A DNA stretch of 64,000 bases from Forficula auricularia (GCA_024734495.1 JALMQS010000225.1:7291425-7355424); one strand, 5' to 3'; counted from the stretch's first letter, positions 1 through 11,714 are shown. Translations and numbers: made by a program. The notes: generated by a model not told the origin, from the sequence alone.

Positions 1-351
1 AATAAAATTTGGCAGATAGCTGATGCTAATAAAATGGCAATTTTTGAACATTTTTGCAGCCCTAAAATGCTATCACAAGGGGCTGAAGAATTCAACCCCT
101 ATAATAGTTTGTGTCAAAACTTTTTAATTCGTCTATATTTTCCTATTTAAAATCTTGATTTAAAAAGACGGATTCAATCGGCAACTTTTTAATCTCTTTA
201 CTTTTTCTCTTAAAATTATTTGTTTGATCATAAAAAAATAAAATAATACTCAAATAAGATTGAAGTAGTTTTTGGAGACGAACTGATAAGTGAATTGAGT
301 GGATATTGATGAGGCAGTCCAAAATTAAAAAAAAGAAGATAATTTAAACCG

Positions 352-846
352 AGGGGTGAATCGCGATCTAATATGCTGTACACCTACTTCCACTTGTACT
401 TCCAAATATTTCCAATTACTTCCAAATATTTCCAATTACTTCCAAATATTTCCAATTACTTCCAAATATTTCCAATTACTTCCAAATATTTCCAAGTACT
501 TCCAAATATTTCCAATTAATTCCAAATATTTCCAAGTACTTCCAAATATTTCCAATTACTTCCAAATATTTCCAAGTACTTCCAAATATTTCCAGGCACT
601 TCCAAATATTTCCAAGTACTTCCAAACATTCCCAAGTACTTCCAAATATTTCCAAGTGCTTTCAAATATTTCCAAATATTTCCAAGTACTTCCAAACATT
701 CCCAAGTACTTCCAAACATTCCCAAGTACTTTCAAATATTTCCAAGTGCTTTCAAATATTTCCAAGTACTTCCAAATATTTCCAAGTACTGTCAAAATAC
801 TTCCAAAGAGGTGTACACCTACTTCCAATCGCGAATCACCCCTCGA
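352..846. mobile_element. Short-TIR element carrying a minisatellite
   Basis: The ends form a 15-17 bp inverted repeat, GGGGTGAATCGCGAT on the left and its near complement (ATCGCGAATCACCCC) on the right. Just inside both ends is GTACACCTACTTCCA. The centre is the 20-bp tandem array listed separately. A related element lies at 61793-62697 and a single left end at about 50672-50735 (minus). No transposase frame is present, so this would be non-autonomous. I could not define a clean target duplication because the flanks are themselves inverted repeats. Confidence 0.55.
398..806. repeat. 20-bp minisatellite, about 20 units
   Basis: The unit TCCAAATATTTCCAATTACT repeats head to tail with point variants (AATTACT, AAGTACT, AAGTGCT). 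Each 20-mer is itself two related 10-mers starting TTCCAA. Open frames of 69-191 codons run through it on both strands only because 20-bp units rarely make stops, so they are not genes. Confidence 0.95.
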
Positions 847-877
847 TTTAAACTATCTTTTTATTCATAAAACTACG

Positions 878-926
878 TTTCGAAGGCTTATGAAGAAGGA
901 GGAGATAAGCCTTCGAAACGTCGTTT
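878..926 (+). ncRNA. Decayed hammerhead motif in a palindrome
   Basis: The plus strand reads UAUGAAGA, a purine-rich stem II closed by CCUUC, then GAAACGUC at 915-922. Compared with the intact copy at 8948-8991, the essential first C of CUGANGA is changed to A, so cleavage is unlikely. The minus strand carries a mirror GAAACGUAG, because the whole segment 847-942 is palindromic. Confidence 0.45.
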
Positions 927-1341
927 TATGAATAAAAAGATAGTTTAAATCATCTTCTTTTTTTTTGAATTTTGGACTGCCTCATCAATATCCATTCAAT
1001 AATACTCAAAGTTTTCAAACAGGAAAATGTACCCGCGTTAATATGTTTTATACTATCATAGGGGTTGATTTCTTCATACCCTTGTGATAACACTTTAGGG
1101 TTACAAAAATCGTCAAAAACTGCCATTTTATTAGCATCAGTTATCTGCCAAACTTCATTCTTCTAAATTCTTCCATTGCGAATTTATTAAATAAAAATAA
1201 TTGTTTCCCTCTAACTTGAAGGGGAAGGGGATTTGAAAAAAAAATATATGAAAGATAAGCCTTAATTTTTGCTGAAAAATCACCCTTCAAAATATTTCGA
1301 ATCAATTTAGGAACACCCTGTATATGTACCGTTTTGAAAAT

Positions 1342-1416
1342 AATGGTCGGTTCGGTTACACGAATTTTTAAATTTCTCTCGGTTTTCTCTCGTAAATTGC
1401 AGTCCCTGCATTTCAA
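1342..1416 (-). pseudogene. GIY-YIG endonuclease remnant (Penelope-like)
   Basis: The minus-strand translation contains KCRDCN, KTERNL and KIRVTE in order. These match CQDCN, KTERNL and SIRINE of the open GIY-YIG frame at 12554-12886. The TYIG part is lost and similarity ends after about 24 residues. I read it as a decayed piece of the same PLE family lying beside the large inverted repeat. It has no start, catalytic tyrosine pair or C-terminal half. Confidence 0.5.
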
Positions 1417-1419
1417 ACT

Positions 1420-2340
1420 ATACTACATTATATACTCCTTCATAATATTGGGTAATTTGTCCTTCTTATTGAAATTTAGATCGCTTTCTAGCGTTGCAGG
1501 AGTCCTAAAAATAGTGTTAAATCCTATTTTTTTCAATTTTTGTTATAAACGTTTAACTTAATCAATCGTTTCATTTCATCCGAGTTGTCACTTGGTCTAA
1601 TTTCTGCATATATACAAACGTTTGACATCCACAGCAGAGATTACACCTTTTAGCGAATTATTATACCAGCAGCATCTCAATCAATTTCACTTTGCTTCTA
1701 AAGCGTTTACAACATCCATTACCATCTCTAAAATTGTTTCGCCTCAAAAACTACCACAAAACCAATTTATTATTTTTCCCTTTGGCTTTTTACGCGGCTA
1801 TAAAAATCAATTCTTATTATTTTTCCTAAATGGATATGTCCTAAATGATGTGATGTGAGTTTATAATTATGGCTATTACAAATAGCACACGGATTTTATA
1901 TTTTTTTTCTTTTATTTTACTTTTATTATAGGTGTAAATGGGAAAAGGTTATCAATTTTATAGTGAATTTATTATTTTTTCTATTGGAAGAACAGGTGAA
2001 AGGGTATAAAGAAGTTGAAGAAGAAGAAGGCTTCCCACCTATTTGCTATATTCACATAAAACCCTAAATTTCGAAGAAGAATATATAAATCGGCCAAGTA
2101 AGAGTCAGGCTCAGGTATCGAGGGCTTCTCTGATTTATTTTTAAAAATGTCCTTGCTATTTTTTGACGCCAGGAGAGCTCATACTGGATGGGTCTATAAA
2201 AATGCCTTCACATAAAACACCTTTAAGGGCGAGAACGGGAGCTCATTAGATACAGTTTGTTAGAATAGAGTCTTGTGATAAGAAAAATAATTATATAATT
2301 AGTAGAGATTGTGGTGTGATTAATGTGAAATAAGTGACCT
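1420..2340. other. AT-rich spacer, no recognised gene
   Basis: Short open frames here (for example 1622-1858) lack recognisable domains and codon structure. An end-like ACACCCTGTATA near 1315-1325 resembles mariner MITE termini, but no partner end was found. Confidence 0.5.
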
Positions 2341-2344
2341 AGTA

Positions 2345-3275
2345 TCCTTAACTCAGCGAGAACCTATACACTAGTGTCGATGGCCGGGATTTGGAGATGT
2401 GCGCGGGAGCAAAGAACTCATATAATTGGATGCTGCGCCCAGGAGTAATTAAAAACAATACTTTTATAGAATTTTGTAGGCTGAGATCGGGGTTATATAT
2501 TAATCAGCAATATTTGAAGACGGCCGGAGGGGCCCCCGATGTGCCGGGCTGGGTGCAGACGAACTGAAACAACGGCGCACATCATCCAATGTTGTGATAG
2601 GACCGCAGATGGGCGGGTTAAGAGGCATGACGCAGTGGTACGATGTCTGGCCGATGATTTGATAAAAAGGGAATGCGTGTCGAGTTGGAGTACTTGTACT
2701 CCAGCTCGGCAGGCAATAGAAAGCCAGACATCGTGGCAAAGGATTCGTCGGGGGTGGTGTGGGTTTTGGACGTCCAGATCGTCTCCGCGCTTGCAGGACT
2801 GGGTGTTGCCCACCGAAACAAAATAGAAAAATATAGGGGCAACTCCAGTCTGGTGGACAATATTGCGGAGCGATTTGGCGTCGGGGCGGGCTCGGTCAGG
2901 GTCGAGGCCATCACACTCTCGTGGAAGGGAGTGTGGTGCCATAAAGCGGTGGGGCCCCTCATCGCCCTGGGTATGTCGCAAAAAACAATAAACAATTTGA
3001 CATATAGGGCGATGAGGGGATCTCTCCTTAATTTTTACACTTTCAGCAGAAGAACATATAGAGCGGGTGGCGTATGATTATTAATTGTAAATACAAAAAA
3101 AAAAGAAATGTGAAATGTGAGTCAGGATTAATCCTGGCTCTCTCATCCACCCGCTCTGAATCTGAATTTATTTGTTCTGAAGCTGAAGGTGTAATGAACT
3201 TTATATTGTAAGCTGAAGGTGTAACTTGATCTTTGTAAGAGGCGGCCCGCTCCTCGGAGGCCCAATAAACAAAAT
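2345..3275 (+). pseudogene. R2-like non-LTR retrotransposon, 3' end
   Basis: Three overlapping frames form the C-terminal end of an R2-like protein with a restriction-like endonuclease. From about 2361: SVDGRDLE, then NWMLRPG and FCRLRSGL (thumb region). Next comes CRAGC with a following H and C (a CCHC knuckle, 2539-2600) and RHD. After a frameshift near 2665 come RKPDIVAK and WVLDVQIVS (the PD...D nuclease core), AHRNK, LSWKGVW and a terminal RRTYR, with stop at 3075-3077. The 3' tail contains GGAGGCCCAATAAAC near 3257-3271. At least two frameshifts make it inactive. It is 5'-truncated; the RT palm is absent. Similar 3' ends occur at 10690-10760 (plus) and 42130-42436 (minus), so this family is dispersed rather than confined to rDNA. 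Confidence 0.85.
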
Positions 3276-3528
3276 TAAATCAATATTAAATATAATATTT
3301 ATTTACTCTTATCTTTAAATAATTATATGTTCTAAAATATCAAATACATTCTTTTCTATAGTTCATAAGGGGAGAATCTTAAGGTAGAATATAGTACCTA
3401 ATTAATAGACGAAAGCTCATCAATTGTACCTATAGTCAAATGGGGTTTGAAATACGGAAATGACTTTTGGACTTGCATCAAGATCTGAAAAATCATGTTG
3501 TAACTGTAGTTTAAGTTCAGAGAATATA

Positions 3529-3564
<36 letters not shown>

Positions 3565-3744
3565 CCACCGCGAATTTTTCGGTAATGAAGTTTTCGTTAA
3601 TATTTGAAATTTTTTACATCATGGAAAATTATCAAGCTTGCTTAAAATGAAATTTGTGTTTCAAACGATGCAAATTTTTGGGGTTATTACAATAGAATAC
3701 GTTTCAAATATTATGAGCTCTGTTTTTCCCTGTAATTTTTAAGA
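3276..3744. other. AT-rich spacer with (CT)n(AT)n
   Basis: A pure CT microsatellite runs into an AT microsatellite at about 3530-3564. Nothing else is recognised. Confidence 0.6.
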
Positions 3745-4245
3745 TTAAGATATATGGTAGGTTTTTAACTTCTAATTAAGACTTTTCCATATCAAATTCA
3801 GGATTTTAAAAATCAATTTCGGACTTTTCCATATCAAATTAACGATATTAAAAAACAAATTCACTATTTTAAAAATCAAAATCAGACTTTTCAAATCAAT
3901 TCGGAATTTATTAATAAACAGTTGAAAAAAATAGAAAAAGTAATAGTTAAGAAAGAGTTTTAATTTAATTTAACTCTCAGGAAAAGTTTTCAGTTAAAAA
4001 ATTAAAATTTGGATCATTCTAAGATATTTGCGTACCAATTTTTAACTTATTAACTAAAACCTTTCAAGATTGGCATTTTGTACTCTCAGGAAACGTTTTC
4101 CGGTAAAAAGTTATAATTTAATATGTAAAATATGCATCGTTTTATAGTAATTCTGAATTGGATTTGAAAAATTCAGATTTTGATTTTTAAATTTTTGAAT
4201 TTGATATGGAAAAGTCCGAATTTGAAGTTAAAAACCTATATCCCA
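3745..4245. repeat. Foldback repeat of about 500 bp
   Basis: GGTTTTTAACTTC near 3760 pairs with GAAGTTAAAAACC near 4225, and CTTTTCCATATCAAATT near 3783 and 3825 pairs with its complement near 4200. The arms are AT-rich and diverged. No coding frame is seen. Confidence 0.6.
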
Positions 4246-4728
4246 CGATGTGTTTAGGACTAATTTCCATAGCCATTCGATAATAGTGGTTGCTGGCCGG
4301 GTTAAAAACAGGCGGCGGGCCGTAGTTTTCCGACCTCTACTCTGACAGAGGGACAAACATTGAAGCTACACTAATTCGGTCTAGTTTTCCTATTTAAACG
4401 GGACTCTAAAAACAAATAAATCTAATTGTTTATAAGTATACCGACATCGGTCAAGTATTGGAATTCAAAAAGCCTGAAGAATACAAAAATTTCAATTCAT
4501 CTTCTAATTCTGAGATTAACTTAAAAAAACAATCAGATTGTGCTTTAATCGTTCTATCAAAATAACAGCCTATATAGAAAAATCATGATAAAAAATGATG
4601 ATAAAATCTTCGAAGCCATATTATTAGAATACAAAAATTAAATGGATAACTTTATCATGAATAAATTCCATTCAATTATGATAAATATGCTAATGTGATA
4701 TCCTACTTTTCTCAATCCGATTCTAATA
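4246..4728. other. Spacer, nothing recognised
   Basis: AT-rich sequence with a short GC-richer patch at 4288-4345. No domain, RNA motif or clear repeat was found. Confidence 0.4.
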
Positions 4729-4845
4729 CACTGTTCGACAAAAATTAAACAAAATTTCGACCCGTAAACGTAACATTGAATGGATTCCAGTAGAGTTTTA
4801 TACGCTGATTATCATGCAATTTCCCGATTTTTACTTTACCATACA

Positions 4846-5688
4846 GGGTATCGTCAAGTATTGTAATCGAGCATGAAAAGTGTTTTTTTTTTCGAAATAT
4901 CTCAAAAACGGCTGAAACTATTTTGATTAAAAAAATTGAGCAAAACCATGGCATTTCGCTCTACAAAAATGCTCTAATAAGTGAACATCGAAAAAATTTT
5001 ATTTTTCGAGATAATAATTGTTTTGTCAAAATGTCTGTTAGTCTGTCCGTCTGGTTGCCCAGTTGTCTAGTTGGGTGTCTGTTAGTCTGTGCGTTACCAA
5101 ATTTTTGTGGACGAGCTAGCTCAAAAACTAGTTTGAATATCGAAACCAAATTTCACACGTAGTTTTCGTTCATTGAGATTAGATTTTGGTGCATATCGCC
5201 CCAAAATTAAGGGGGGTGGAGGGGGGTTAAAAATTAAAAATGCAAACTCAACCAAATTTTGTATACATAATCAGTAGACCCACAGAAGTCTAAAAATGCA
5301 AAAACTAACCGCCCAAAATGGAGGGGGGGTGTAGGGTCAAAAAATGAAAATCTTGACCATTTACCTAAAAAAATCTAGGCCATTTGAGCAAACTCAACCA
5401 AATTTTGTATACATAATCAGTAGACCCACAGAAGTCTAAAAATGCAAAAACTAACCACCCAAAATGAGGGGGGGGGGGTATGGTCAAATAATGAAAATCT
5501 AAGCTCTTGTAACAAACTCAACCAAATTTTGTATACATAATCAGTGGGCCCCCAGGAGTCTAAAAATGCAAAAACTAACCCCCCTACATGAATATAAATA
5601 ATTTTATTAAATATTAAATATAAGTGAGGGACCAGGTTGTATGGTAAAGTCAGGCCACATCAGAACACGTCTGCTTATTTACAACACA
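4846..5688 (+). repeat. Repeat family X, copy 1
   Basis: It begins with ACTTTACCATACAGGG and ends near GTATGGTAAAGTCA plus about 35 bp, so ACTTTACCATAC and GTATGGTAAAGT form a short inverted pair. The 3' half has three modules of about 120 bp. Each module has CCAAATTTTGTATACATAAT, a run of 7-12 G, and GTCAAAAAATGAAAATCTT or close variants. It splits the foldback MITE between GATTTT and a decayed ACGTCAGAG. The class is unknown and no protein is recognised. Confidence 0.8.
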
Positions 5689-5737
5689 TCAGAGTTTTGA
5701 GATGACGAAAAATGCCATTTCGACCTAGGTATGTTCG

Positions 5738-6094
5738 TCATCATCATCATCATCATTGAGTATACAGTCCTAAGACTGGTTTGATGCAACAATCCGTCTC
5801 CACTCGACTCTGTCCCCCGCCAGCTGTTTGACCTCTCTAAATGTCTGGCATCCCATATCCCCAATTATTTGGTTGAAATATTCTAATCTGGTTCTTCCCC
5901 TTCCCCTTTTCTTTCCCACCTCCCCCTCCAAGATATCCCCTAAGCAGTCTCCCATGTCTCAGTGTGTGCCCCATCATCTGACCTCTTCTCTTCTTCAGAC
6001 TCTTCCACAAGGTTCTTCTTTCTCCGATTTTTCCAAGAACTTCTTCATTTGTAATTTTATCCATCCATTTGATATTCATCATTCTTCTGTATAT
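5738..6094 (-). pseudogene. RTE-like LINE 3' fragment
   Basis: The minus-strand translation has RRMMNIKWMDKITNEEVL, KKRRGQMMGHTLRHG and GKEKGKGK, then a frameshift near 5940-5955. It closely matches the longer copy at 31713-32952. The 3' end is a (CAT)n/(ATG)n tract at 5738-5757, typical of RTE tails. TSD GGTATGTTCG is at 5728-5737 and 6095-6104, a clean target duplication in the foldback MITE. Confidence 0.85.
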
Positions 6095-6563
6095 GGTATG
6101 TTCGAGTCCCATTATATATTAAACAGCAATATTTGAAATCAAAATATTTTTTTGACGTAATAGAAAACAGCTTCCTCTTTAATTTTCAAATAACCCCTTG
6201 AATTTAGCTCAATTAGAACTAAAAAAACCAAGACCTTATGTTTTTATCTATATTTATTATTCACGTAGCTATAGTTTTTCGGTTATAACTCTAGTTCTAA
6301 TTGAGCTAAAAACAAGTGGTAATTTGAAAATCAAAGAGGAAGCTGTTTTCTATTACGTCAACAAAATACTTTGATTTCAAATATTGATGATTAATATCTA
6401 ATGGGACTCGAAAATATCTAGGTCGAAATGGCATTTTTCGTCATTTTGACCGATAATATCTCAAAACTCTGAAGTGTTGAAAAAAATTGCAAGATAATCA
6501 GCGAATAAAACTACTGGAATCCATTGTTACGTTTACGGGAGGAAATTTTTGTTTAGTAGTGTA

Positions 6564-7190
6564 ATTGTTAAAAATAAATACAAAAATGTTGCAATTATAT
6601 TTGACTTACGTTTTCGATTGTGATGAGAGCGCTTTATAAATGATTCCAGCTTACCTGAAAAAACAACAGATAAATGCCATTAGAATTAAGATTCATTAAT
6701 TGCTTCATTATACTAAAGATTATTTTTTTAAATCTGTATTATAGTGGTGTGGGTGGGTTGCTTTGATGACAGGGTTCTATAATTCTATCGGATTCCGAAA
6801 TGAATTGATAATTTGGAAGATAGGGCCCATTGGTCTGAAAATAGAAGGGCTGACAGGCAGGCATTGCATTCTCGATCCGAGTAATTAATTCCTGACACGC
6901 AAGATACCAGTCTTAATAACATATTTAGAATATATACTCCGGATAAAGCCCCTCTTTGGCCTTTCAAATGCCGATCGAAATGCCTTCTCGCCTCGCCTTT
7001 TTTACCTTCTCATTAGAGAATTAGATATTTAAAGGTTGAATGCATTTTCAGTAGTTTTAAATTCGATTAGATCGGTTAAAAATTTAACCAGGCTCTCTAA
7101 GGGCTTTTAGGAAATGTCATTGGAGAAATGCTAATACACCATGTCAAACAAATGAGGCCTGATATGAATTGTAAAACCTTTAAATTTTTA
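6564..7190. other. AT-rich spacer, nothing recognised
   Basis: Small open frames (6785-6967, 7128-7325) have no recognisable domains. The second overlaps the arm of the next foldback. Confidence 0.4.
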
Positions 7191-7194
7191 ATAC

Positions 7195-8160
7195 TTAGTG
7201 TAAAAAGTAAATTTTATTCAAATAAGCCAGCCAAATTAGGCTTATGCTGGCCAATAAATATGCAGAAGCTGGAAATAATTTTAATCGACGTCAGGCATCC
7301 CAAATTAGAGTTATTGAGGGCCTAAAAACCACAAAACTTTTGGAATTTTTTTTCCCATTTTTGCTTATAAATCAAAAACTATAGGCCCTACAGAAAAATT
7401 TGCTCTTTCCAAAATGAAAAAGCATAAAATTTTTCGTCAAATAACTTATTTAAAAGTTAAAATTGTTTCTGCCCTTTAGCCACAATCGATCGTTAAAGAT
7501 AGGTAATTTTTACCAACTTGGCGGAAAAGTGAATTATGGTTAATACGTGGTCACAACAAACCCGATAATAGTTGCTAATTTGCAAAAAAATGAGATTGAC
7601 AAAGTTTCATTTTAATTGGACACTGGTAACCTGTGCCGCAATATGAGGTCGGATCTTGTCCTGTCTTGGAAAATGCTGATATCTTCAAATCTAAAAGTTT
7701 TAACAAAAACATGGCTCAAGTAAAACTTCAAGCCAACAAAATTTCCTAGAAAATGAGTTAAGAATTACGTTTCTATAATTAGAGGGTTTCATTTTATGAA
7801 AGAAAAAGTGCAACTTATTGAGGCACGGTTTACCGTTGTCCAATTGAGATCGATTGTGGCTAAACGACTGAACTGAATTTAACTGTTAAGTACGTTATTC
7901 GATGCAAAATTTTGTTCTCTTTGATTTTGGTAAGAGCTAAATTTTCTGTTGAACTCATGTTTTTTGAGTTATAATTGAAAATCTGAAAAAAGTTAAAATT
8001 TTCGAGGTTTTAATGCCCTCAAAAATTTAGTACCAACCAGAAACCGTCGCACACTCATATAACTCTTATTTGAGATGCCTAACGTCGATTAAAATTATTT
8101 CCAGCTTGTACATATTTATTTAATTGCTCTAATTTGCCTGGGCTAAAAAATAAAAAATAC
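7195..8160. repeat. Foldback repeat of about 0.95 kb
   Basis: GCTGGAAATAATTTTAATCG at 7269-7288 pairs with its complement near 8085-8106, and TTAGCCACAATCGATC near 7478-7493 pairs with GATCGATTGTGGCTAA near 7849-7864. The arms are diverged. A motif around 7600-7660 (TTTAATTGGACACTGGTAAC) recurs in diverged form near 17485-17530. There is no gene. Confidence 0.65.
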
Positions 8161-8885
8161 TAATAAAAAATTGACTGAATCTACATATGTATATTTATAC
8201 ATTATACCTATATATAATTCATATGTTTGAACTAGGTAAGATAATTAACGAGCAGCTCAGATTATCACCAAATTAGACGGTAATCTCTTTAAATTAATAA
8301 CGAGCGGAAATAACCTGTTTGAACCATGAAAAACAAATAGATAATAAATAATAATAAGGGGGAACGATTAATTATTCCTGAGCTAATAAAATATATTTCT
8401 CAATAAGTATGTTTGGAGACCGTGGTTTTAAATTCAATGACAAATTTTTAAATATCCACTTTATAGCTCACATCTATTAAAGAAGCGGTCTCCAATCTTA
8501 ATATGTGAGTGAGGCTACTTTCGAAGTTAAAATCATCATGTGAGCTACTGGTTACAAAAAATTTACTTATTGCTTATACAACCTAATTTATACAATTTTA
8601 TATATGTAGTGATTTGAGCTTGGCTTGACATTCTTGGCGTCCTTTTACAGAATCAGGACTGCCTTTAAATTACCCATAAAATATTAAATTATGCATCAAT
8701 AGGATAAACTCTATTAGAGGGAGAAAAGCTAAAGTTCAATCATCAGATCAATAAAAGATTGATTGAAAAGATTTTGTTTTGCCGAGAGTTGTTGATTCAT
8801 AAAGAGAAATCAATGAGGTTGTCCTCTGCTTGATGTAAATAAACATATATACCTATATATATATATACCAAATATAAATATGTAT
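8161..8885. other. AT-rich spacer
   Basis: Nothing is recognised except GTTGTCCTCTGCTTGATG at 8820-8837. This is the reverse complement of a segment that follows the hammerhead-containing ends at 50400-50430 and 61740-61770, suggesting a worn PLE-associated flank. Confidence 0.4.
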
Positions 8886-8947
8886 TAAGTGGATATCGAT
8901 GAGGCAGTCGAAAAAAAGAAGATAATTTACACTATCTTTTTATTCAT

Positions 8948-8991
8948 AAAACCGACGTTTCGGAGGCTATTCCCTCCTTCTTCAGGGTTTT
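8948..8991 (-). ncRNA. Hammerhead ribozyme motif, intact core
   Basis: Minus strand: stem I strand AAAACC (8991-8986), CUGAAGA (8985-8979), stem II GGAGG/CCUCC with a short loop, GAAAC, GUC (to 8954), then GGUUUU (8953-8948), which pairs perfectly with AAAACC. Stem III is the tiny palindrome ACGU, the dimer-prone form known from Penelope-like elements. One base (A) is unpaired between A9 and stem II. The upstream flank (8886-8947) matches the PLE-like terminal segment seen at 280-345. Confidence 0.75.
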
Positions 8992-9136
8992 GAAAAGTCA
9001 GTGAAGGAAATCCAATGTGATATTCCCTCTGTCTCCGCTTTCAGTGGCAGTAACAATAATATATTGTATTTCATTCTCAGCAAAATTATAATGTATTTCT
9101 ACAACAAAGTGAGAAGCTAAAAATGTATTTATTTTT

Positions 9137-10089
9137 ATCTCTTACTTACCCAACTCTATACTTGTTATTTACAAATGACATTCCACTTGATGAGAATGCT
9201 GCTATAGCTACATTTGCTGATGATACAGCATCCTTGCAGTCGATGAAAATGTTTATGAAGTTACAGCTAAGCTACAAGGTGCCATAAACAAAATCAACGA
9301 ATGGACCAAACGATGGCGAATAAAGCTCAATGAAACAAAGTCAACCCATATCAATTTTACCTATAAGAAAATAGTTACTATTCCTATCCAAATTAATCAC
9401 CAAAGAATACCTTATGCCAATACAGCTAAGTATCTAGGCATGACTCTAGATGCAAAACTAAAGTGGAAAGAACACGTGAAGATTAAAAAACAAGAACTTA
9501 ACATCAAATTTCGAAAACTTTACTGGCTACTTGGACGCAATTCAGAGCTGTCTGTGAGAAATAAAATTTTAATTTATAGACAAATTTTGAAACCCGTATG
9601 GACCTACGGGATTCAATTGTGGGGCTGTACAAAAAAGTCCAATATAGAAATTATACAAAAATTTCAAAATAAAGTCCTAAGAAGTATTGTAAATGCCCCT
9701 TGGTACATCAGAAATAGTGACCTGCACCGAGATCTACACCTCGATGCAGTCACAGAAGAAATCCACAAATATGCCGTTAGACACCACCAACGTCTACACA
9801 AACATGAAAATCAAGAAATGAAACAAATGCTCAACGTTGATGATAATGTTCGTCGACTAAAAAGAAGAAAAACATATGAACTATTTAGTTAACAAATTAT
9901 ATTAATTATTCCATTTGGATAATATTGATCTTATTATTGTATATATATTGTTAAGTGAGGAATTATATTTGTTAAATATTTTCCTAAAGTGTGCTTTAAG
10001 TATGTGAATAACAAATCTTTTGTCAATTATGAAATAATTGGTTAAGATAAATAAATAAATAAAAAAAAAAAAAAAAATCTCTTACTTAC
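9137..10089 (+). mobile_element. 5'-truncated LINE insertion with TSDs
   Basis: The 13-bp duplication ATCTCTTACTTAC lies at 9137-9149 and 10077-10089. Between them are the 3' part of a reverse transcriptase ORF, an AT-rich 3' UTR and a tail (AATA)n then A(17) ending at 10076. These are the marks of target-primed reverse transcription with 5' truncation. Confidence 0.92.
9150..9892 (+). pseudogene. Jockey-like LINE reverse transcriptase, C-terminal part
   Basis: TFADDTASLQS near 9210-9242 holds the catalytic ADD motif of the RT palm. A one-base frameshift lies close to 9240, and the open frame then continues to 9892. Downstream motifs are KLNETKSTHINF, AKYLGMTLD, QILKPVWTYGIQLWG, KFQNKVLR and a basic C-terminus ending in RRKTYELFS, typical of Jockey-clade elements. 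Endonuclease and most of the fingers are missing through 5' truncation. The frame after 9242 is clean, so decay is modest. Confidence 0.88.
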
Positions 10090-10319
10090 GATTAGACATA
10101 CTTTTCCAGTACATATGTTTTATTCCTGTACATTTTTTTTTGTATTTTTAATTTTTTGTTTTGTTCTTATTTGATTTTTGCTTTTGTTCATATTTTTTAT
10201 TTATATTTATTTTTTTGTTTTTGTTCGTGTTTTTGTGTTCATTCTTATTATTTTTGTAAATATTTTTAGTTTTTTATTGTTTTTATCAATTTTGACATAC
10301 CTATATATAAAACTCTAAA
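10090..10319. other. T-rich low-complexity spacer
   Basis: Runs of TTTTTGTT and TTATTTATATTTATTT type sequence. No coding or structured element was seen. Confidence 0.6.
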
Positions 10320-10332
10320 ATAACATGCTACT

Positions 10333-10624
10333 TCTCCTTTTAAGTGCCATATCAGGTCTCCTGACGTTTGGGCTCCTCTTCACATATATCTGTGCTGAAT
10401 GTGTTTAGCTGTTTTTAGACAGATATGGTATACGGGACCTACTTTTTAACGCCGGTTCCTAACGGCTAGCTTGGAGAGGTTACTAGGCAATCATACTCTT
10501 GGTAGGTTGCCATTACTTTCCAAGAGGAGGCGACTGCAAATATCTGATCTGCCGAGACTCAGTCTCGAACCAGCGTACTTCGAGTCAGCGACCCGACACT
10601 CCAGCCACTGACCCACAGTCGCCT
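10333..10624 (-). mobile_element. tRNA-derived SINE (family A)
   Basis: The minus strand starts GGCGACTGTGGGTCAGTGGC (pol III A-box-like) and has GGTTCGAGACT as a B box. The body has AACACATTCAGCACAG and the 3' end is GGCACTTAAAAGGAGA. The 13-bp TSD ATAACATGCTACT lies at 10320-10332 and 10625-10637. Other copies are at 11715, 30059 and 44508. Confidence 0.9.
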
Positions 10625-10689
10625 ATAACATGCTACTACTGTAAATAAAGTGGGAGAGAGAGAGAGAGAAATGAAAACCCCCACCAATT

Positions 10690-10760
10690 ATAGACCCAAT
10701 TTTGTAAATAATTCTAATCTGTTGTAAGAGGAGGCCCCCTCTTGCGCGGCCAAAATAAAT
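10690..10760 (+). repeat. R2-like 3' UTR tail fragment
   Basis: GTAAGAGGAGGCCCCCTC and GCGGCCAAAATAAATAATAA resemble the tail of the R2-like copy at 3235-3272. No coding part is attached. Confidence 0.45.
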
Positions 10761-11714
10761 AATAATAATAGGGCGCCATGGAAAAATTTTAATTGAAAAA
10801 AGGGGCCGTGTTGAAAATAAAAATGATTAAATGGAATTTCGTTTTATAACATTGAGGAGAATATTCATAAAAATACAAGTTTTTACTACTAAGCAAATAA
10901 GATGTGTACATAAAATATCTGCCATCCCTAAAAATCCATAAGTAATAATTTAATCAATGAATTCATTTTAATCTAAAAAAATCAAAAAACATTTGATTTA
11001 AATGTAAAATAAAAAAAAAACTATAATCCAATCATTTTATTTGAAATTAATTACATCTGGATCTAAATGGAGTTAGAAGAGAAATCGAAAAATTTATATA
11101 TGTCAAAAAAGAGAATGGCTTTGAAATCGTGGGGGTTTTTCCCTGAGTAAGAGCATTAACATGTTAATACTAATACTCTTTAGCTAAAAATTATGATTTA
11201 TATACAATAAAAAAACGGAAAAACAATGGGTTAATGTATAAATAAATATAAGCTTACCAGGAAATACTAGTATGGTAAATAAAGAGAAGGATTTTATTTT
11301 ATATCCAGTAAAAAAAAGGATTTTCAAAGAAAATGAAATATTCTCCACTTCAATGGGTAGGTAATCATTTAATCCTAGATTAATTTTAGTTGACTACTTG
11401 GCGAGAAACTTGCTATTGAGAGAGAAACTCGTATACTGAGTTAAATATTCATTTCTCATGGTTTCTGGATGAGTTGAAAGGACAGTCGAATCAGATCTGC
11501 TAATCAATTCTGATCTCCTAATTCAGAACAATGTGTCAGAATGACGAAGGACCGTCTCTTTGGCCAAAAAGCATTGTCCGGCGATCACACTAACTCTTTG
11601 ATGCTCAAATTATAGTCTGTGACGAAGAATCAGTGGGTGAATTAGTTAGAATGGAAAGTGATGTAAGTATTTAAGGATTTAGTGGTCAAGTTGTATTTTC
11701 ATTAGAAAGAAAAA
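10761..11714. other. AT-rich spacer, no recognised gene
   Basis: No domain, clear repeat or RNA motif was found. Open frames here are very short. Confidence 0.45.

Larger units (their letters stand above)
1..1152. repeat. Large imperfect inverted repeat (PLE-like pair)
   Basis: Bases 1-120 match the reverse complement of about 1025-1152, and 280-355 match the reverse complement of about 842-1005, so the block is a foldback cut by the window edge. The unpaired part near 120-280 is AT-rich. The segment with GATGAGGCAGTCC recurs at 8886-8950 (followed by an intact hammerhead) and at 13536-13615. I infer two opposed copies of the same Penelope-like terminal region with a minisatellite element between them. 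No coding potential is recognised. Confidence 0.7.
4729..6561. mobile_element. TA-flanked foldback MITE, interrupted twice
   Basis: The ends CACTGTTCGACAAAAATT and (reverse complement) CACTACTAAACAAAAATT are flanked by TA at 4727-4728 and 6562-6563, as for Tc1/mariner-type insertions. The arms are long inverted repeats containing GACGTAATAGAAAACAGCTT and its complement. Removing the X repeat (about 4846-5688) and the RTE piece (5738-6094) leaves roughly 630 bp, matching the uninterrupted copy at 40508-41156 (649 bp). No transposase is present. Confidence 0.8.

Noticed and set aside
356..931. 191-codon open frame with YFQ/PNIS repeats
   Set aside because: Translation of the 20-bp minisatellite; equally long frames occur on the other strand.
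2493..2995. Minus-strand frames opposite the R2-like ORF
   Set aside because: Shadow frames of the GC-richer R2 coding sequence, with no recognisable domains.
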